A stretch of 64,000 nucleotides of DNA, taken from JAPLST01 sp964397565 (GTDB lineage Bacteria; Auribacterota; UBA3054; JAPLST01). The number at the start of each line of letters is the position of its first letter. Within the stretch, counting starts at the first letter, position 1. Of the stretch, positions 40,719 through 49,849 are shown piece after piece. The notes under the pieces were generated by a model. The model did no database searches. It was not told the origin of the DNA and worked only from the letters and a program-made list of their open reading frames with translations. The stretch covers positions 23,135 through 87,134 of the forward strand of contig CAYNJC010000018.1 in assembly GCA_964397565.1 (NCBI GenBank), read 5' to 3'. The position numbers were made by a program, and so were the translations under genes.

Positions 40719-41759
40719 ATGAAAACTCTCTCGATCGGCGTCATTGGTCTCGGCGTAGGCCGCCATCACATCACGGAGTTTCACAAGCACCCGCAGGCGC
40801 GTGTCATCGCGCTTGCCGATGCCAATCCCGACCGCCTCAAGGAAATCGGCGACAAACACGCCATCGCGTCGCGCTACACCGCGGCTGAGGACATGCTGCG
40901 CGCGCACAAATTCGACATCGTCAGCATTGCCACACCGAATGTCTATCACGCGCCGCTCACGATGGCGGCCTTGCGCGCCGGCGCGCATGTCCTGTGCGAA
41001 AAGCCAATGGCAATGAACGCCCGCGAGGCCCGCGCCATGTTGGCCGCCGCGAAAAAGGCGCGCCGCCGCTTAATGATCAATTTTTCCTATCGTTTCACCG
41101 AGCAATCCTGGGCGCTCAAGCAGCAAGTGGACAGCGGTATTCTGGGCGAGGTATATTTCGCACGCACGATCTGGCATCGCCGCCGCGGCCTGCCCGGCTT
41201 TGGCGGCTGGTTCGGCCAAAAGGCGTTGTCCGGCGGCGGCCCGTTGATTGATCTCGGCGTGCACCGCCTGGATCTGGCCCTGTGGTTGATGGGCTATCCC
41301 AAGCCAACCTATGTGCTGGGCCGCACCTACAATCCGATTGGCATGCGCCTCGCCAAAGAACTGAATAAGAAGTTTGATACCGAAGATTTGGCGGCCGCAT
41401 TCATCACCTTTGAGAACGGCGCATCGCTCGAAATTGAGGCGTCATGGGCGGCCAACATCAAAGAACGCGAAATGATGGAAACCCGCCTGTACGGCACGCA
41501 GGCCGGCCTGGTGCAGCGCAATCTGAATGAGGGCTACGAGTTCGAAGCCGAACTGTTCCTCGAAAAGAACGGCTGCCAGTTCGATATGCGCCTGCATCCG
41601 CCCGTCCCGGCCGTGAAAGGCGCCTGCGTCCATCTCGTCGAGGCAATTCTCGGCAACAAGCCGCATATCGCCACCGGCGAAGAAGGCGCGACCGTCATGG
41701 AACTGCTCGACGCCATTTACACCAGCGCCGCCACCGGCAAGCCGGTGCGGTGTAGGTAA
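40719..41759 (+). CDS. Gfo/Idh/MocA family oxidoreductase
   Basis: A 346-residue NAD(P)-dependent sugar dehydrogenase-like protein. The Rossmann start IGVIGLGVGRHH replaces the usual GxGxxG with G-L-G-V-G-R. The family EKP motif is in VLCEKPMAMNAREA, and the C-terminal domain holds ISDxxxH-like LIDLGVHRLDLALWL with the catalytic His. Typical substrates are sugars, inositols or UDP-sugars. It is flanked on both sides by CCCTGAA heptad repeats. Confidence 0.92.
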   Translation: MKTLSIGVIGLGVGRHHITEFHKHPQARVIALADANPDRLKEIGDKHAIASRYTAAEDMLRAHKFDIVSIATPNVYHAPLTMAALRAGAHVLCEKPMAMNAREARAMLAAAKKARRRLMINFSYRFTEQSWALKQQVDSGILGEVYFARTIWHRRRGLPGFGGWFGQKALSGGGPLIDLGVHRLDLALWLMGYPKPTYVLGRTYNPIGMRLAKELNKKFDTEDLAAAFITFENGASLEIEASWAANIKEREMMETRLYGTQAGLVQRNLNEGYEFEAELFLEKNGCQFDMRLHPPVPAVKGACVHLVEAILGNKPHIATGEEGATVMELLDAIYTSAATGKPVRCR

Positions 41760-41761
41760 AA

Positions 41762-41793
41762 GGTCCCAGGGTTCAGGGTTCAGGGTTCAGGAT
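41762..41793 (+). repeat. TTCAGGG heptad repeat (inverted CCCTGAA)
   Basis: Three to four TTCAGGG units follow the oxidoreductase stop, the inverted partner of the array before that gene at 40684-40712. Confidence 0.75.
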
Positions 41794-41826
41794 TGATAGT
41801 TGTAAATTGCAGTTCGTACATTGTAT

Positions 41827-43212
41827 ATGGCCACTGTCCTGCACATGTTCCGCCGCGACTTGCGCCTGGATGACAACACGGCCTTGTGCGCTGCGGCAGC
41901 CAGTGGCGCGCGCGTCCTGCCGTGTTTCATCTTCGACCCGCGCCAAGTGCAGGACAATCCCTATCGCAGCGACAACGCGGTCCAGTTCCTGGTTGCGTCG
42001 CTGCGCGATCTTGCTGCGCAAGTGCGCGCAGGCGGCGGCCGCCTGTTCGTGTTTCACGGCACAGCCGCGGAGGTCGTCGCGCGCCTGTTCGCGGAACTCG
42101 ACATCGCCGCCGTGCATGTCAATGCGGACTATACCCCGTTCAGCAAACAGCGCGATGCGGCGATTGCGGACGCGTGCGCACGATGTGGCGTGGCATTCCA
42201 TTCGTCGCACGATGCGCTGTTACGCGCGTCGGACGAGATGCTGACCGCGCGCGGCACGCCCTATACGGTCTTCACCCCCTATCTGCGCCGCGCGCTGCAC
42301 CTGCCGCTGCGCGCGCCGCGCCCGTGCCCACCGGCGCGGTTTCACACCGCGCCGATCGCGTGGGCCGACCAGGACTTCGCCGCCGCCCAATGCGCGCCGG
42401 ACAACCCGCACATGCGCGTCCGCGGCGGCCGCGCCGAAGCGCTGCGCATCTTAAAGTCGCTCGCGTCCTTCACCGACTACGCCGCGCAGCGCGACATTCC
42501 GTCTCAGCCGACCACCGGCCTCTCGGCCCACATCAAGTTCGGCACGGTCTCGATCCGCGAAGTGCATGCCGCCGTCACGCGCGCACTCGGACCGGCCCAC
42601 GTGCTGATCAACGAGCTACACTGGCACGATTTCTTCACGCACGTCGGGCATTTTTTCCCGCATGTCTTTGGCCACGCGTTTCGCGAAAAGTACGATCGGC
42701 TCTGGTGGAGCGCCGACGAGACTGCCTGGCGCGCCTGGTGCACCGGCCGCACTGGCTTCCCGATCGTCGACGCCGGCATGCGCGAACTCAATGCGACCGG
42801 CTTCATGCACAATCGCGTGCGCATGATGGTCGCCTCGTTCTTGACCAAAGACCTGCACATTGATTGGCGCAAAGGCGAACGCTATTTCGCACAGAAACTG
42901 GTGGATTACGATCCGTGCGTCAACAATGGCAACTGGCAATGGTCGGCCTCGACCGGCTGCGACGCGCAACCCTACTTTCGCATCTTCAATCCATGGCTGC
43001 AACAAAAGCGTTTTGATCCGCAGGGCGAGTACATCCGCCGTTGGCTGCCGGAGCTTGCCGCCGCGCCGTTGCGCGCATTGCACGCGCCGCCAAAAGCCGG
43101 CCAGCGCCTCGCGCCTGACTATCCCCTGCCGCTCTGCGACCACGCCCAGGAGAGCGCCCGCGCCAAACAACTCTTCGCCGAAACCGCGCGCACGCAACGC
43201 AGTTTCTCGTGA
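41827..43212 (+). CDS. phrB: deoxyribodipyrimidine photolyase (class I)
   Basis: A 461-residue CPD photolyase of the class I family. The N-terminal alpha/beta antenna domain (about 1-130) begins VLHMFRRDLRLDDN. FAD-domain signatures are INELHWHDFF, WCTGRTGFPIVDAGMRELNATGFMHNR, VASFLTKDLHIDWRKGE and NNGNWQWSASTGCDAQPYFRIFNP with the flavin-binding Trp/Asn residues. It uses light to repair UV pyrimidine dimers. It starts at ATG 41827; the promoter is not obvious. Confidence 0.94.
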   Translation: MATVLHMFRRDLRLDDNTALCAAAASGARVLPCFIFDPRQVQDNPYRSDNAVQFLVASLRDLAAQVRAGGGRLFVFHGTAAEVVARLFAELDIAAVHVNADYTPFSKQRDAAIADACARCGVAFHSSHDALLRASDEMLTARGTPYTVFTPYLRRALHLPLRAPRPCPPARFHTAPIAWADQDFAAAQCAPDNPHMRVRGGRAEALRILKSLASFTDYAAQRDIPSQPTTGLSAHIKFGTVSIREVHAAVTRALGPAHVLINELHWHDFFTHVGHFFPHVFGHAFREKYDRLWWSADETAWRAWCTGRTGFPIVDAGMRELNATGFMHNRVRMMVASFLTKDLHIDWRKGERYFAQKLVDYDPCVNNGNWQWSASTGCDAQPYFRIFNPWLQQKRFDPQGEYIRRWLPELAAAPLRALHAPPKAGQRLAPDYPLPLCDHAQESARAKQLFAETARTQRSFS

Positions 43213-43271
43213 GGGTGGGATGCACAGTATGTCGCAAGCGACTATGTACTCCAGCGCCGCGGCATATCTGC

Positions 43272-43277
43272 TATAAT
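43272..43277 (+). promoter_or_regulatory. -10 box upstream of hsdR
   Basis: A perfect TATAAT lies 40 bp before ATG 43317. The matching -35 position (43249-43254) is poor, so this is tentative. Confidence 0.4.
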
Positions 43278-43316
43278 TAGGCCACCGGTAAAACTGTGGT
43301 GATACTGAGAAACCGC

Positions 43317-45857
43317 ATGGAAAACAAAGAAGCCACCGCCCGCATCAAGATCAACAAGCTGCTCGAAACGGCAGGCTGGCTCTTCTTTGCGCGGGAAAGC
43401 GCGCCCGCCAACATTCGCCTTGAACTCAGTGTGACAATCAAGTCATCCGATCTGGATGCTCTCGGCGACAACTTTGAAAAGACGAGCAAGGGCTTCATCG
43501 ACTTCCTGCTGCTGGACACCAAAGGATTTCCGCTCATTGTCCTGGAGGCCAAATCGGAGAACAAGAACCCACTCGTCGGCAAGGAGCAGGCCCGCAAATA
43601 CGCCAAGTCCCAGAACTGCCGCTTCGTGATCCTCTCCAACGGCAACCTGCACTACTTCTGGGACCTCGAGCGCGGTAACCCCAACGTCATCACTTCCTTT
43701 CCGACTCCCGACTCGGTGAGCGGCTACCAGCAGGTCACGCCCAACCCGCAACGCCTGGTCGAGGACCAAGTCGGCGACGACTACATTGTGCTGACCCAGC
43801 GCCCGAGCTACCAATCCGAAGCGGCGTGGCGCAACGAGGCCGAACGTCCCGGCTATATCCAGGCCAACAAACTGCGTTTCTTGCGGCCCTATCAGTTGAA
43901 GGCCATTCACGCCCTACAACGGGCTGTCGAGGACGGCAAAGACCGCTTCCTGTTCGAGATGGCCACCGGCACCGGCAAGACACTGACTGCCGCCGCCGTC
44001 ATCAAACTCTTCCTCCGTTCCGGCAATTCCCGGCGCGTGCTGTTTCTGGTGGATCGCCTCGAACTGGAAGAGCAGGCCAGGAAGGCCTTCATAGCGCTGC
44101 TGTCTGCCGACTTTCAGACGGTGATCTACAAAGAGAATCGTGACGACTGGCGCCGGGCGGAAATCGTGGTCACCACGGTGCAGTCGCTGCTCTTCAACAA
44201 CAAGTATCAGCGGCTCTTCTCGCCGACCGATTTCGACCTGGTCATCTCCGACGAAGCCCACCGCTCCATCGGCGGCAACGCCCGCGCCGTCTTCGACTAC
44301 TTCATCGGCTACAAACTTGGTCTCACCGCCACGCCCCGCGACTACCTCAGGCGATTTGACAAAACAAATCCTTCTACCCGCGACCCGCGCGAAGCCGAGC
44401 GCCGGCTGTTGCTGGATACCTACCGCACCTTCGGCTGCGAAAACAGCCTTCCTACCTACCGCTATTCTCTGCTCGAAGGCGTTAAGGAAGGCTATCTGAT
44501 CAACCCCACCGTGGTGGATGCCCGCACCGAGATCACCACCGAATTGCTCTCTAAAGAAGGCTTCGTCGTCGCGTTCACCGATGATGCCGGCGAAGATCAG
44601 CAGGAGGCTTTCAAGCAGCGCGAGTTCGAGAAGCGCTTTTTCGCCGATGCCACCAACCAGCTCTTCTGCAAGACCTTTCTGGAAAACGCCCTGCGCGATC
44701 CGGTCAGCGGGGAGATCGGCAAGTCCATCATCTTCGCCGTCAGCCAAAACCACGCCGCCAAGCTGGCGCAGATTCTCAACCAGATGGCCGACCGCATGTT
44801 TCCCGGCAAGTACCAGTCCGACTTCGCCGTGCAGGTCACCTCGCAGATCCCCGACGCCCAGCAGTTCACCATCAACTTCGCCAACAACAACCTGCTCGGT
44901 TCGGCCAACTTCCTGCCGACCTACAAAACCAGCAAGGCCCGTGTCTGCGTGACGGTTGGCATGATGACCACCGGCTACGATTGCACCGACATTCTCAATC
45001 TTGGCATGTTCCGACCGATCTTCTCGCCGACCGACTTCATCCAGATCAAGGGCCGTGGCACCCGCAAACACAACTTCCTCGAACAGCTCTTCGATGACAA
45101 CATCAAAGACAGCGTCAACGAGCCGCACAAGAGAGCATTCAAGCTCTTCGACTTCTTCGCCAACTGCGAATACTTCGAGGAGAAATTTAACTATGACGAG
45201 GTGTTGAAGCTCCCCAGGCCCCAAGGCAAAGTTCGTGATGACGACAGCGATAAAAAACCGGTGGTGTTTGGCGGCGCCTATGAGCACCTCGGCGCCGATA
45301 TCATCGCATCGATGAAGGAAGAGACCATCGGTTACGAAGGCATGAAGATCGACCGCATGTTCTTCGAGAAATTCGAGGACTCCGTGCGCGAGAATGAGAC
45401 GATTGCCGCGGCCGTTGAGTCAGGCCAATGGGATCGCGTTATTGATTACGTCAATCGCGAGGTCTTCGACAAACCCGAGGAATACTACACCCTCGACAAG
45501 TTGCGCAAAGCCGCCGCCGTGGATCGGCGCCTGACCCTGCGGGAGATTCTGGAGAAGATCTTCGGCCTCATTCCACGCTTCAAGTCCAAGGACGAACTGC
45601 TGGAAGAAGAATTCGCCAAGTTCGTCGCCGATACCAAGCCCGCAGAGGCCACCGCGATGCCGGCTATCAAGAACTACTTCAAGGCCTATGTCACTAGCGA
45701 CCACGTGCGCCACATCATCGAGAGCAAGCACTTCACCGACCTGGCCACTAACCCGGTCTTTTCCACCCGTGACTTCCGCGCCGTGCCGGACAAGTATCGC
45801 ATGCTCATCCCTGCATACGTCAAAGACTATGTCGCTTTGAATCAGTTCATTGCATAG
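43317..45857 (+). CDS. hsdR: type I restriction endonuclease, R subunit
   Basis: An 846-residue HsdR. The N-terminal nuclease (PD-(D/E)xK-like) motif is visible in PLIVLEAKSENK (about residue 75). The SF2 translocase follows: Walker A ATGTGKT (about 217-224), DEAH box VISDEAH (Asp312), and later helicase motifs TVGMMTTGYDCTD and QIKGRGTRKH. It cuts DNA lacking the methylation placed by the M-S protein. ATG 43317 is chosen; an upstream start at 43296 adds only a few residues. It is short beside the roughly 1000-residue classical EcoKI R but normal for the compact family. Confidence 0.93.
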   Translation: MENKEATARIKINKLLETAGWLFFARESAPANIRLELSVTIKSSDLDALGDNFEKTSKGFIDFLLLDTKGFPLIVLEAKSENKNPLVGKEQARKYAKSQNCRFVILSNGNLHYFWDLERGNPNVITSFPTPDSVSGYQQVTPNPQRLVEDQVGDDYIVLTQRPSYQSEAAWRNEAERPGYIQANKLRFLRPYQLKAIHALQRAVEDGKDRFLFEMATGTGKTLTAAAVIKLFLRSGNSRRVLFLVDRLELEEQARKAFIALLSADFQTVIYKENRDDWRRAEIVVTTVQSLLFNNKYQRLFSPTDFDLVISDEAHRSIGGNARAVFDYFIGYKLGLTATPRDYLRRFDKTNPSTRDPREAERRLLLDTYRTFGCENSLPTYRYSLLEGVKEGYLINPTVVDARTEITTELLSKEGFVVAFTDDAGEDQQEAFKQREFEKRFFADATNQLFCKTFLENALRDPVSGEIGKSIIFAVSQNHAAKLAQILNQMADRMFPGKYQSDFAVQVTSQIPDAQQFTINFANNNLLGSANFLPTYKTSKARVCVTVGMMTTGYDCTDILNLGMFRPIFSPTDFIQIKGRGTRKHNFLEQLFDDNIKDSVNEPHKRAFKLFDFFANCEYFEEKFNYDEVLKLPRPQGKVRDDDSDKKPVVFGGAYEHLGADIIASMKEETIGYEGMKIDRMFFEKFEDSVRENETIAAAVESGQWDRVIDYVNREVFDKPEEYYTLDKLRKAAAVDRRLTLREILEKIFGLIPRFKSKDELLEEEFAKFVADTKPAEATAMPAIKNYFKAYVTSDHVRHIIESKHFTDLATNPVFSTRDFRAVPDKYRMLIPAYVKDYVALNQFIA

Positions 45858-45865
45858 GAGTTTTT

Positions 45866-46297
45866 ATGAGCAAAGCAGCAAAAGCGATTATCGACGTACA
45901 AGGGACCTCCATAACCGTTCTCAACCTCGCTATTGACGACTATATTTGTCTGACGGATATTGCCAAGCACAAAGAGCCGGATCGCGCGGATCATGTCATC
46001 CAGAACTGGATGAGAAACCGCAATACCATTGAATTTCTGGGTGTATGGGAGCGTTTGAACAACGCTGATTTTAACCCCCTCGAATTCGAGGGGTTTAGAA
46101 CTAAAGCCGGGCTTAACAGCTTCGCCCTCACCTCGAAACAGCGCGAGAGCGCCCATAACGCCGATTTTGGTCATGGCGGATTCGCCACTATTAGGGGGCG
46201 TGTTTCAGCGCCAAAGGCGCGTCTCTATCCCAGCCTGGGGCAACGCCCCAGGAATGTGATTAAGCATCCAATAAGGGCTGAAAGCCCGCCCCAATAA
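45866..46297 (+). CDS. KilA-N domain protein, 3'-truncated by a RAYT/REP insertion
   Basis: A 143-residue frame; only residues 1 to about 91 are KilA-N-like. The KilA-N start is visible (IDDYICLTDIAKHKEP, VIQNWMRNRNTIEFLGVWERLNN, FEGFRTKAGLNSFALTSKQ). Intact homologues, from family knowledge, continue with an AIGI...GRYGGT-AHKDIAFEFA part missing here. From about residue 114 the frame reads REP sequence (APKARLYPSLGQRPR). KilA-N proteins are DNA-binding and are often carried inside type I R-M operons. It has a good AGGAG site and starts 8 bp after hsdR. Probably non-functional. Confidence 0.75.
   Translation: MSKAAKAIIDVQGTSITVLNLAIDDYICLTDIAKHKEPDRADHVIQNWMRNRNTIEFLGVWERLNNADFNPLEFEGFRTKAGLNSFALTSKQRESAHNADFGHGGFATIRGRVSAPKARLYPSLGQRPRNVIKHPIRAESPPQ
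46208..46292 (+). repeat. REP cassette, left side of RAYT element
   Basis: Palindromic motifs in order: GCGCCAAAGGCGC (46208-46220), TATCCCAGCCTGGGGC...GCCCCAGG (46226-46252) and AAGGGCTGAAAGCCCGCCCC (46273-46292). The same three occur reversed to the right of the transposase gene. Confidence 0.85.
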
Positions 46298-46299
46298 GT

Positions 46300-46752
46300 A
46301 TGCCACAATCCCTGTCATGTCTTCTCATCCATGTCGTCTTCAGTACCAAAGACCGTGCACCCATGCTCGGGCTGACGATCCGGCCTGCCCTTCACGCCTA
46401 CCTCGCCACCGTGGCCCGAAATGCCGATTGCGAATGCTATCGTGTGGGAGGTACGGCCGATCATGTCCATCTCGCCGTCCGCTTCTCCCGAACGATCACG
46501 GCGGCACAACTCGTTGAAGAACTGAAAACATCTTCATCAAAATGGCTCAAGACACAATCACCTGATCTGGCCGGATTTTCATGGCAACGCGGGTACGGTG
46601 CTTTTTCCGTGGGACCTACCAACCTTGACGACTTGCGTCAGTATATTGACAACCAAGAAGAGCATCATTGTGTCCACACATTCCAAGAAGAGTATCTTGC
46701 TTTCCTCACCAAATATGGAATTGAATACGAGGAACGATATGTGTGGGACTAA
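46300..46752 (+). mobile_element. REP-associated tyrosine transposase (RAYT, Y1/TnpA_REP)
   Basis: A 150-residue Y1-type HUH single-strand transposase gene. The metal-binding HUH motif is His55-Val-His57 in DHVHLAV, and the catalytic Tyr is probably Tyr115 in RQYIDNQ. LLIHVVFSTKDR at the N-terminus and WQRGYGAFSV are family marks. RAYTs recognise REP palindromes, and here REP motifs flank the gene symmetrically. It lies between the truncated KilA-N gene and hsdMS. Its frame is intact, so it may be active. Confidence 0.9.
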
Positions 46753-46762
46753 CCGATGGAAC

Positions 46763-46845
46763 GGGCTTTCAGCCCTTATGAATGTTATGACCGATTCCTG
46801 GGGCGTTGCCCCAGGCTGGGATAGCGGCAGGCCGTTGGCCTTTGG
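46763..46845 (-). repeat. REP cassette, right side of RAYT element
   Basis: The mirror image of the left side: GGGCTTTCAGCCCTT (46763-46777), CCTGGGGCGTTGCCCCAGG followed by CTGGGATA (46797-46823), and GGCCGTTGGCCTTTGG (46830-46845). Confidence 0.85.
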
Positions 46846-46880
46846 AGATCGTTCGTTTCTGATGATTTGGAGTTCATCCC

Positions 46881-49670
46881 ATGCTTGACACCGACACCAA
46901 ACGCCGCATCGACACCGCCCGCGACATCCTCGTCGGCAAGGTGCCTGATCCCAAGAGCCAGGTCGAGCAGATCACTATCGCCTTGATCTATAAGTTCATG
47001 GATGACATGGACGCCGAGAGCGAGGAGTTTGGTGGCAAGCGCAAGTTTTTCGCAAAAGAGTTTGCCCGCTACGGCTGGGCCAAACTCATGCGCTCTGGGC
47101 TGGGCGGCCACGAGACCCTGAACCTCTACGCCGAGGCCATCGCCAAGATGCCGGAGAATCCCGGCATCCCGCTCCTTTTCCGCGACATCTTCAAGAACGC
47201 CTATCTGCCCTACCGCGATCCCGAAACACTCAAGATGTTCCTCAAGGTCATTGACGAGTTCAACTACGACCATTCCGAGCGTTTGGGCGATGCCTTCGAG
47301 TATCTGCTCTCCGTGCTCGGTTCGCAAGGTGACGCCGGGCAGTTCCGCACCCCGCGCCACATCATTGATTTCATGGTCGAAATCATCGCCCCGAAGAAGA
47401 CCGAGACCGTCCTCGACCCGGCTTGCGGCACCGCCGGGTTCCTGATCTCGTCCTGGAAACACATCCTCCAGGCCAACGCCGACAAGAAAGGCAACAGCAC
47501 CCTGACGCCGGACGAAAAGGGCCGCCTCGCGCAGAACTTCAAGGGCTACGATATCTCGCCCGATATGGTGCGCCTGTCGCTGGTGAACCTGTATTTGCAC
47601 GGCTTCGCCGACCCGCACATCGCCGAGTACGACACGCTGACCAGCCAGGATCGCTGGAACGAATACGCCGACGTGATCCTCGCCAATCCGCCCTTCATGT
47701 CGCCGAAGGGCGGCATCAAGCCGCACAACCGCTTCTCGGTGCAGTCCAAACGCAGCGAAGTGCTGTTTGTGGACTACATGGCCGAGCACCTCACGCCCGG
47801 CGGCCGCGCCGGCATCATCGTGCCCGAAGGCATCATCTTCCAAAGCCAGAACGCCTACAAGCAACTGCGCAAGATGTTGGTGGAGGAATACCTCGTCGCG
47901 GTGGTCTCGCTGCCGGCGGGCGTGTTCAATCCCTATTCCGGCGTCAAGACCTCGATCCTGATCCTGGACAAGTCGCTGGCGAAGAAGACCAACACCATTG
48001 CTTTCTTCAAGGTTGAGAACGACGGTTTCGGCCTCGGCGCCCAGCGCCGCGAGATTGACAAGAACGACCTGCCGCAGGCCAAGATGGAGATCAACTCGTA
48101 TCTGGAATCATTACAAACCGCTGAAAATAGGGCCAAAGGCCCGTCGCTATCCCAGCCTGGGGCAACGCCCCAGGACCCGGACACCCACAAACCTAAAAGC
48201 GCCAACGGCGCGAAAACATCCCAGCCTGGGGCAACGCCCCAAGAGCCCGTTGCCAAACACGGAAGAGGGCTGAAAGCCCGCCCCATTTCCCGCGCCGGTG
48301 ATGGATCGGGCCTTCAGCCCTCCGAAATGACGGGAAACAATGAACCTGGGGCGTTGCCCCAGGCTGGGATAAAGCGCGCCTTTGGCGCTCAACTCACGCT
48401 GGGTCTGATCGTGCCGAAAGAAAAAATCGCCGCGAATGGCGAGTACAACCTCAGCGGGGAGCGGTATCAGACTGCCGTCACCAGCCAAACACACTTCACA
48501 ATGGTTCCGCTCGGGGATGTAGCCGAGTTGCTAAGGGGAATTACTTTCGGAAAGACCGATCAGCTTGAACGGGCCAACAAGGATTCCTTGCTCGTTGCGA
48601 CAACCAAAGCCTCCCAGTCGTCTGGCATTGTTGAAGAAGACCTCTATCACATTCCGCGAGCCTTACTAAAGGATGAAACTAAGCTGCTCCGGTCAGGCGA
48701 CATACTAATCTCTACCGCCAACAGCCTCAATCTACTGGGAAGAACGACCCATGTTCGCAGAGTCGAGCGACCTATGTCTTTCGGCGCGTTCATGTCGGTG
48801 ATTCGACCGAACGGCAGGATTCTCGACGGCTACCTGATTCACTGCCTACGCACCGCATATGCCGCTGACTTCTTCCTTCGGAACGCAAACACAACGACCA
48901 ACATTTCGAACCTGAACTTGTCAACCCTCGCGGGATTCCAAATCCCCCTGCCGCCCCTGGAGGTGCAGAAGGAGATCGTGGCGGAGATCGAAGGCTACCA
49001 GAAAGTCATCAACGGCGCCCGCGCCGTCCTCGACAACTACCGCCCCCACATCCCCATCCATCCCGACTGGCCTATGGTGGAACTGAGAGGAGTATGCATT
49101 TTCAAGCGGGGACCGTTCGGCGGAAGTCTGAAGAAGGAGATTTTCGTCGAGAATGGCTACGCAGTATATGAACAGAGTCACGCTATCGCCAACGACTTTT
49201 CAGAATTCAGATATTTCGTTGGTGAAGACAAGTTCGTCGAGATGCGTGGTTTTCAGGTGCGACCAGGCGAGTTGATAATGAGTTGTTCGGGCACGATGGG
49301 AAAAGTGGCTATCATTCCAGACAACGCGCCCGCTGGTATAATCAACCAAGCATTACTCAAGCTGACTCCAAAAGATTGCGTTCTGGGTGTCTTCCTGAAA
49401 CACTGGATGGAGAGTACGAACTTTCAGCAAAGCCTGGCGGACTTCACTTATGGAGCAGCTATAAAGAACGTTGCTTCGGTCGAAATACTGAAAAGCTTGC
49501 GACTCCCCCTCCCGCCCCTCGCGACGCAGCAAGCCATTGTCGCCGAGATCGAGGCCGAGCAGGCGCTGGTCGCCGCCAACCGCGAACTGATCGCCCGCTT
49601 CGAGAAGAAGATCCAAGCCACCCTCGCCCGCATCTGGGGAGATGACAAAACTGCACCGGAGGAAGCGTGA
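46881..49670 (+). CDS. type I restriction-modification fused methyltransferase-specificity protein
   Basis: A 929-residue M-S fusion. The N-terminal HsdM part has SAM motif I DPACGTAGF (Asp179) and catalytic NPPF (Asn269), an N6-adenine methyltransferase. After an insert at about 417-503, two HsdS-type recognition domains follow (TMVPLGDVAELLRG... and PMVELRGVCIFKRGPFGG...), each ending in a conserved helix (LPPLEVQKEIVAEIEGYQ; LPPLATQQAIVAEIEAEQ). It both methylates and directs HsdR. The insert is made of REP palindromes read in frame (SLSQPGATPQ, TSQPGATPQ, EPGALPQAG), between KMEINSYLESLQ and LTLGLIVPKEK. Whether the enzyme tolerates it is unknown. Confidence 0.9.
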   Translation: MLDTDTKRRIDTARDILVGKVPDPKSQVEQITIALIYKFMDDMDAESEEFGGKRKFFAKEFARYGWAKLMRSGLGGHETLNLYAEAIAKMPENPGIPLLFRDIFKNAYLPYRDPETLKMFLKVIDEFNYDHSERLGDAFEYLLSVLGSQGDAGQFRTPRHIIDFMVEIIAPKKTETVLDPACGTAGFLISSWKHILQANADKKGNSTLTPDEKGRLAQNFKGYDISPDMVRLSLVNLYLHGFADPHIAEYDTLTSQDRWNEYADVILANPPFMSPKGGIKPHNRFSVQSKRSEVLFVDYMAEHLTPGGRAGIIVPEGIIFQSQNAYKQLRKMLVEEYLVAVVSLPAGVFNPYSGVKTSILILDKSLAKKTNTIAFFKVENDGFGLGAQRREIDKNDLPQAKMEINSYLESLQTAENRAKGPSLSQPGATPQDPDTHKPKSANGAKTSQPGATPQEPVAKHGRGLKARPISRAGDGSGLQPSEMTGNNEPGALPQAGIKRAFGAQLTLGLIVPKEKIAANGEYNLSGERYQTAVTSQTHFTMVPLGDVAELLRGITFGKTDQLERANKDSLLVATTKASQSSGIVEEDLYHIPRALLKDETKLLRSGDILISTANSLNLLGRTTHVRRVERPMSFGAFMSVIRPNGRILDGYLIHCLRTAYAADFFLRNANTTTNISNLNLSTLAGFQIPLPPLEVQKEIVAEIEGYQKVINGARAVLDNYRPHIPIHPDWPMVELRGVCIFKRGPFGGSLKKEIFVENGYAVYEQSHAIANDFSEFRYFVGEDKFVEMRGFQVRPGELIMSCSGTMGKVAIIPDNAPAGIINQALLKLTPKDCVLGVFLKHWMESTNFQQSLADFTYGAAIKNVASVEILKSLRLPLPPLATQQAIVAEIEAEQALVAANRELIARFEKKIQATLARIWGDDKTAPEEA
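48130..48389 (+). repeat. REP mini-element inserted in frame within hsdMS
   Basis: Order: GGGCCAAAGGCCC (48130-48142) and the CCCAGCCTGGGGC motif (48148-48174); a second pair (48199-48211, 48217-48243); GAGGGCTGAAAGCCCGCCCC (48265-48284); its inverse CGGGCCTTCAGCCCTCC (48307-48323); inverse CCTGGGGCGTTGCCCCAGG (48345-48363); and GCGCCTTTGGCGC (48376-48388). This is the RAYT element arrangement without the transposase gene. Confidence 0.85.
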
Positions 49671-49673
49671 CTC

Positions 49674-49814
49674 ATGGATGAAGCCTCGGATCTCGGCAAC
49701 TATCTGTCGCAAAAGGACATTGACATCTGCCTCGGCTTCAACCTTGCCGGCATCGCGAATCGGCCGGAGATCGCCAGCATTCGCACGCTGCACGAGGCGC
49801 TGAAATCAAAATAA
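49674..49814 (+). CDS. 46-residue ORF following hsdMS
   Basis: Starts MDEASDLGNYLSQKDIDICL and ends TLHEALKSK. It lies 3 bp after the hsdMS stop, in the operon direction. Its composition is normal for coding sequence and no known domain is recognised. It may be a remnant of a further restriction-locus gene or a real small protein. Confidence 0.45.
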   Translation: MDEASDLGNYLSQKDIDICLGFNLAGIANRPEIASIRTLHEALKSK

Positions 49815-49849
49815 TGGAGCAGACGATGAGCCCGCCGCGGCATATTTGC

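Noticed and set aside
43914..45287. A 457-codon minus-strand open frame within hsdR
   Set aside because: It is antisense to a clear helicase/nuclease gene and has a Val/Gly/Glu-rich composition typical of a shadow.
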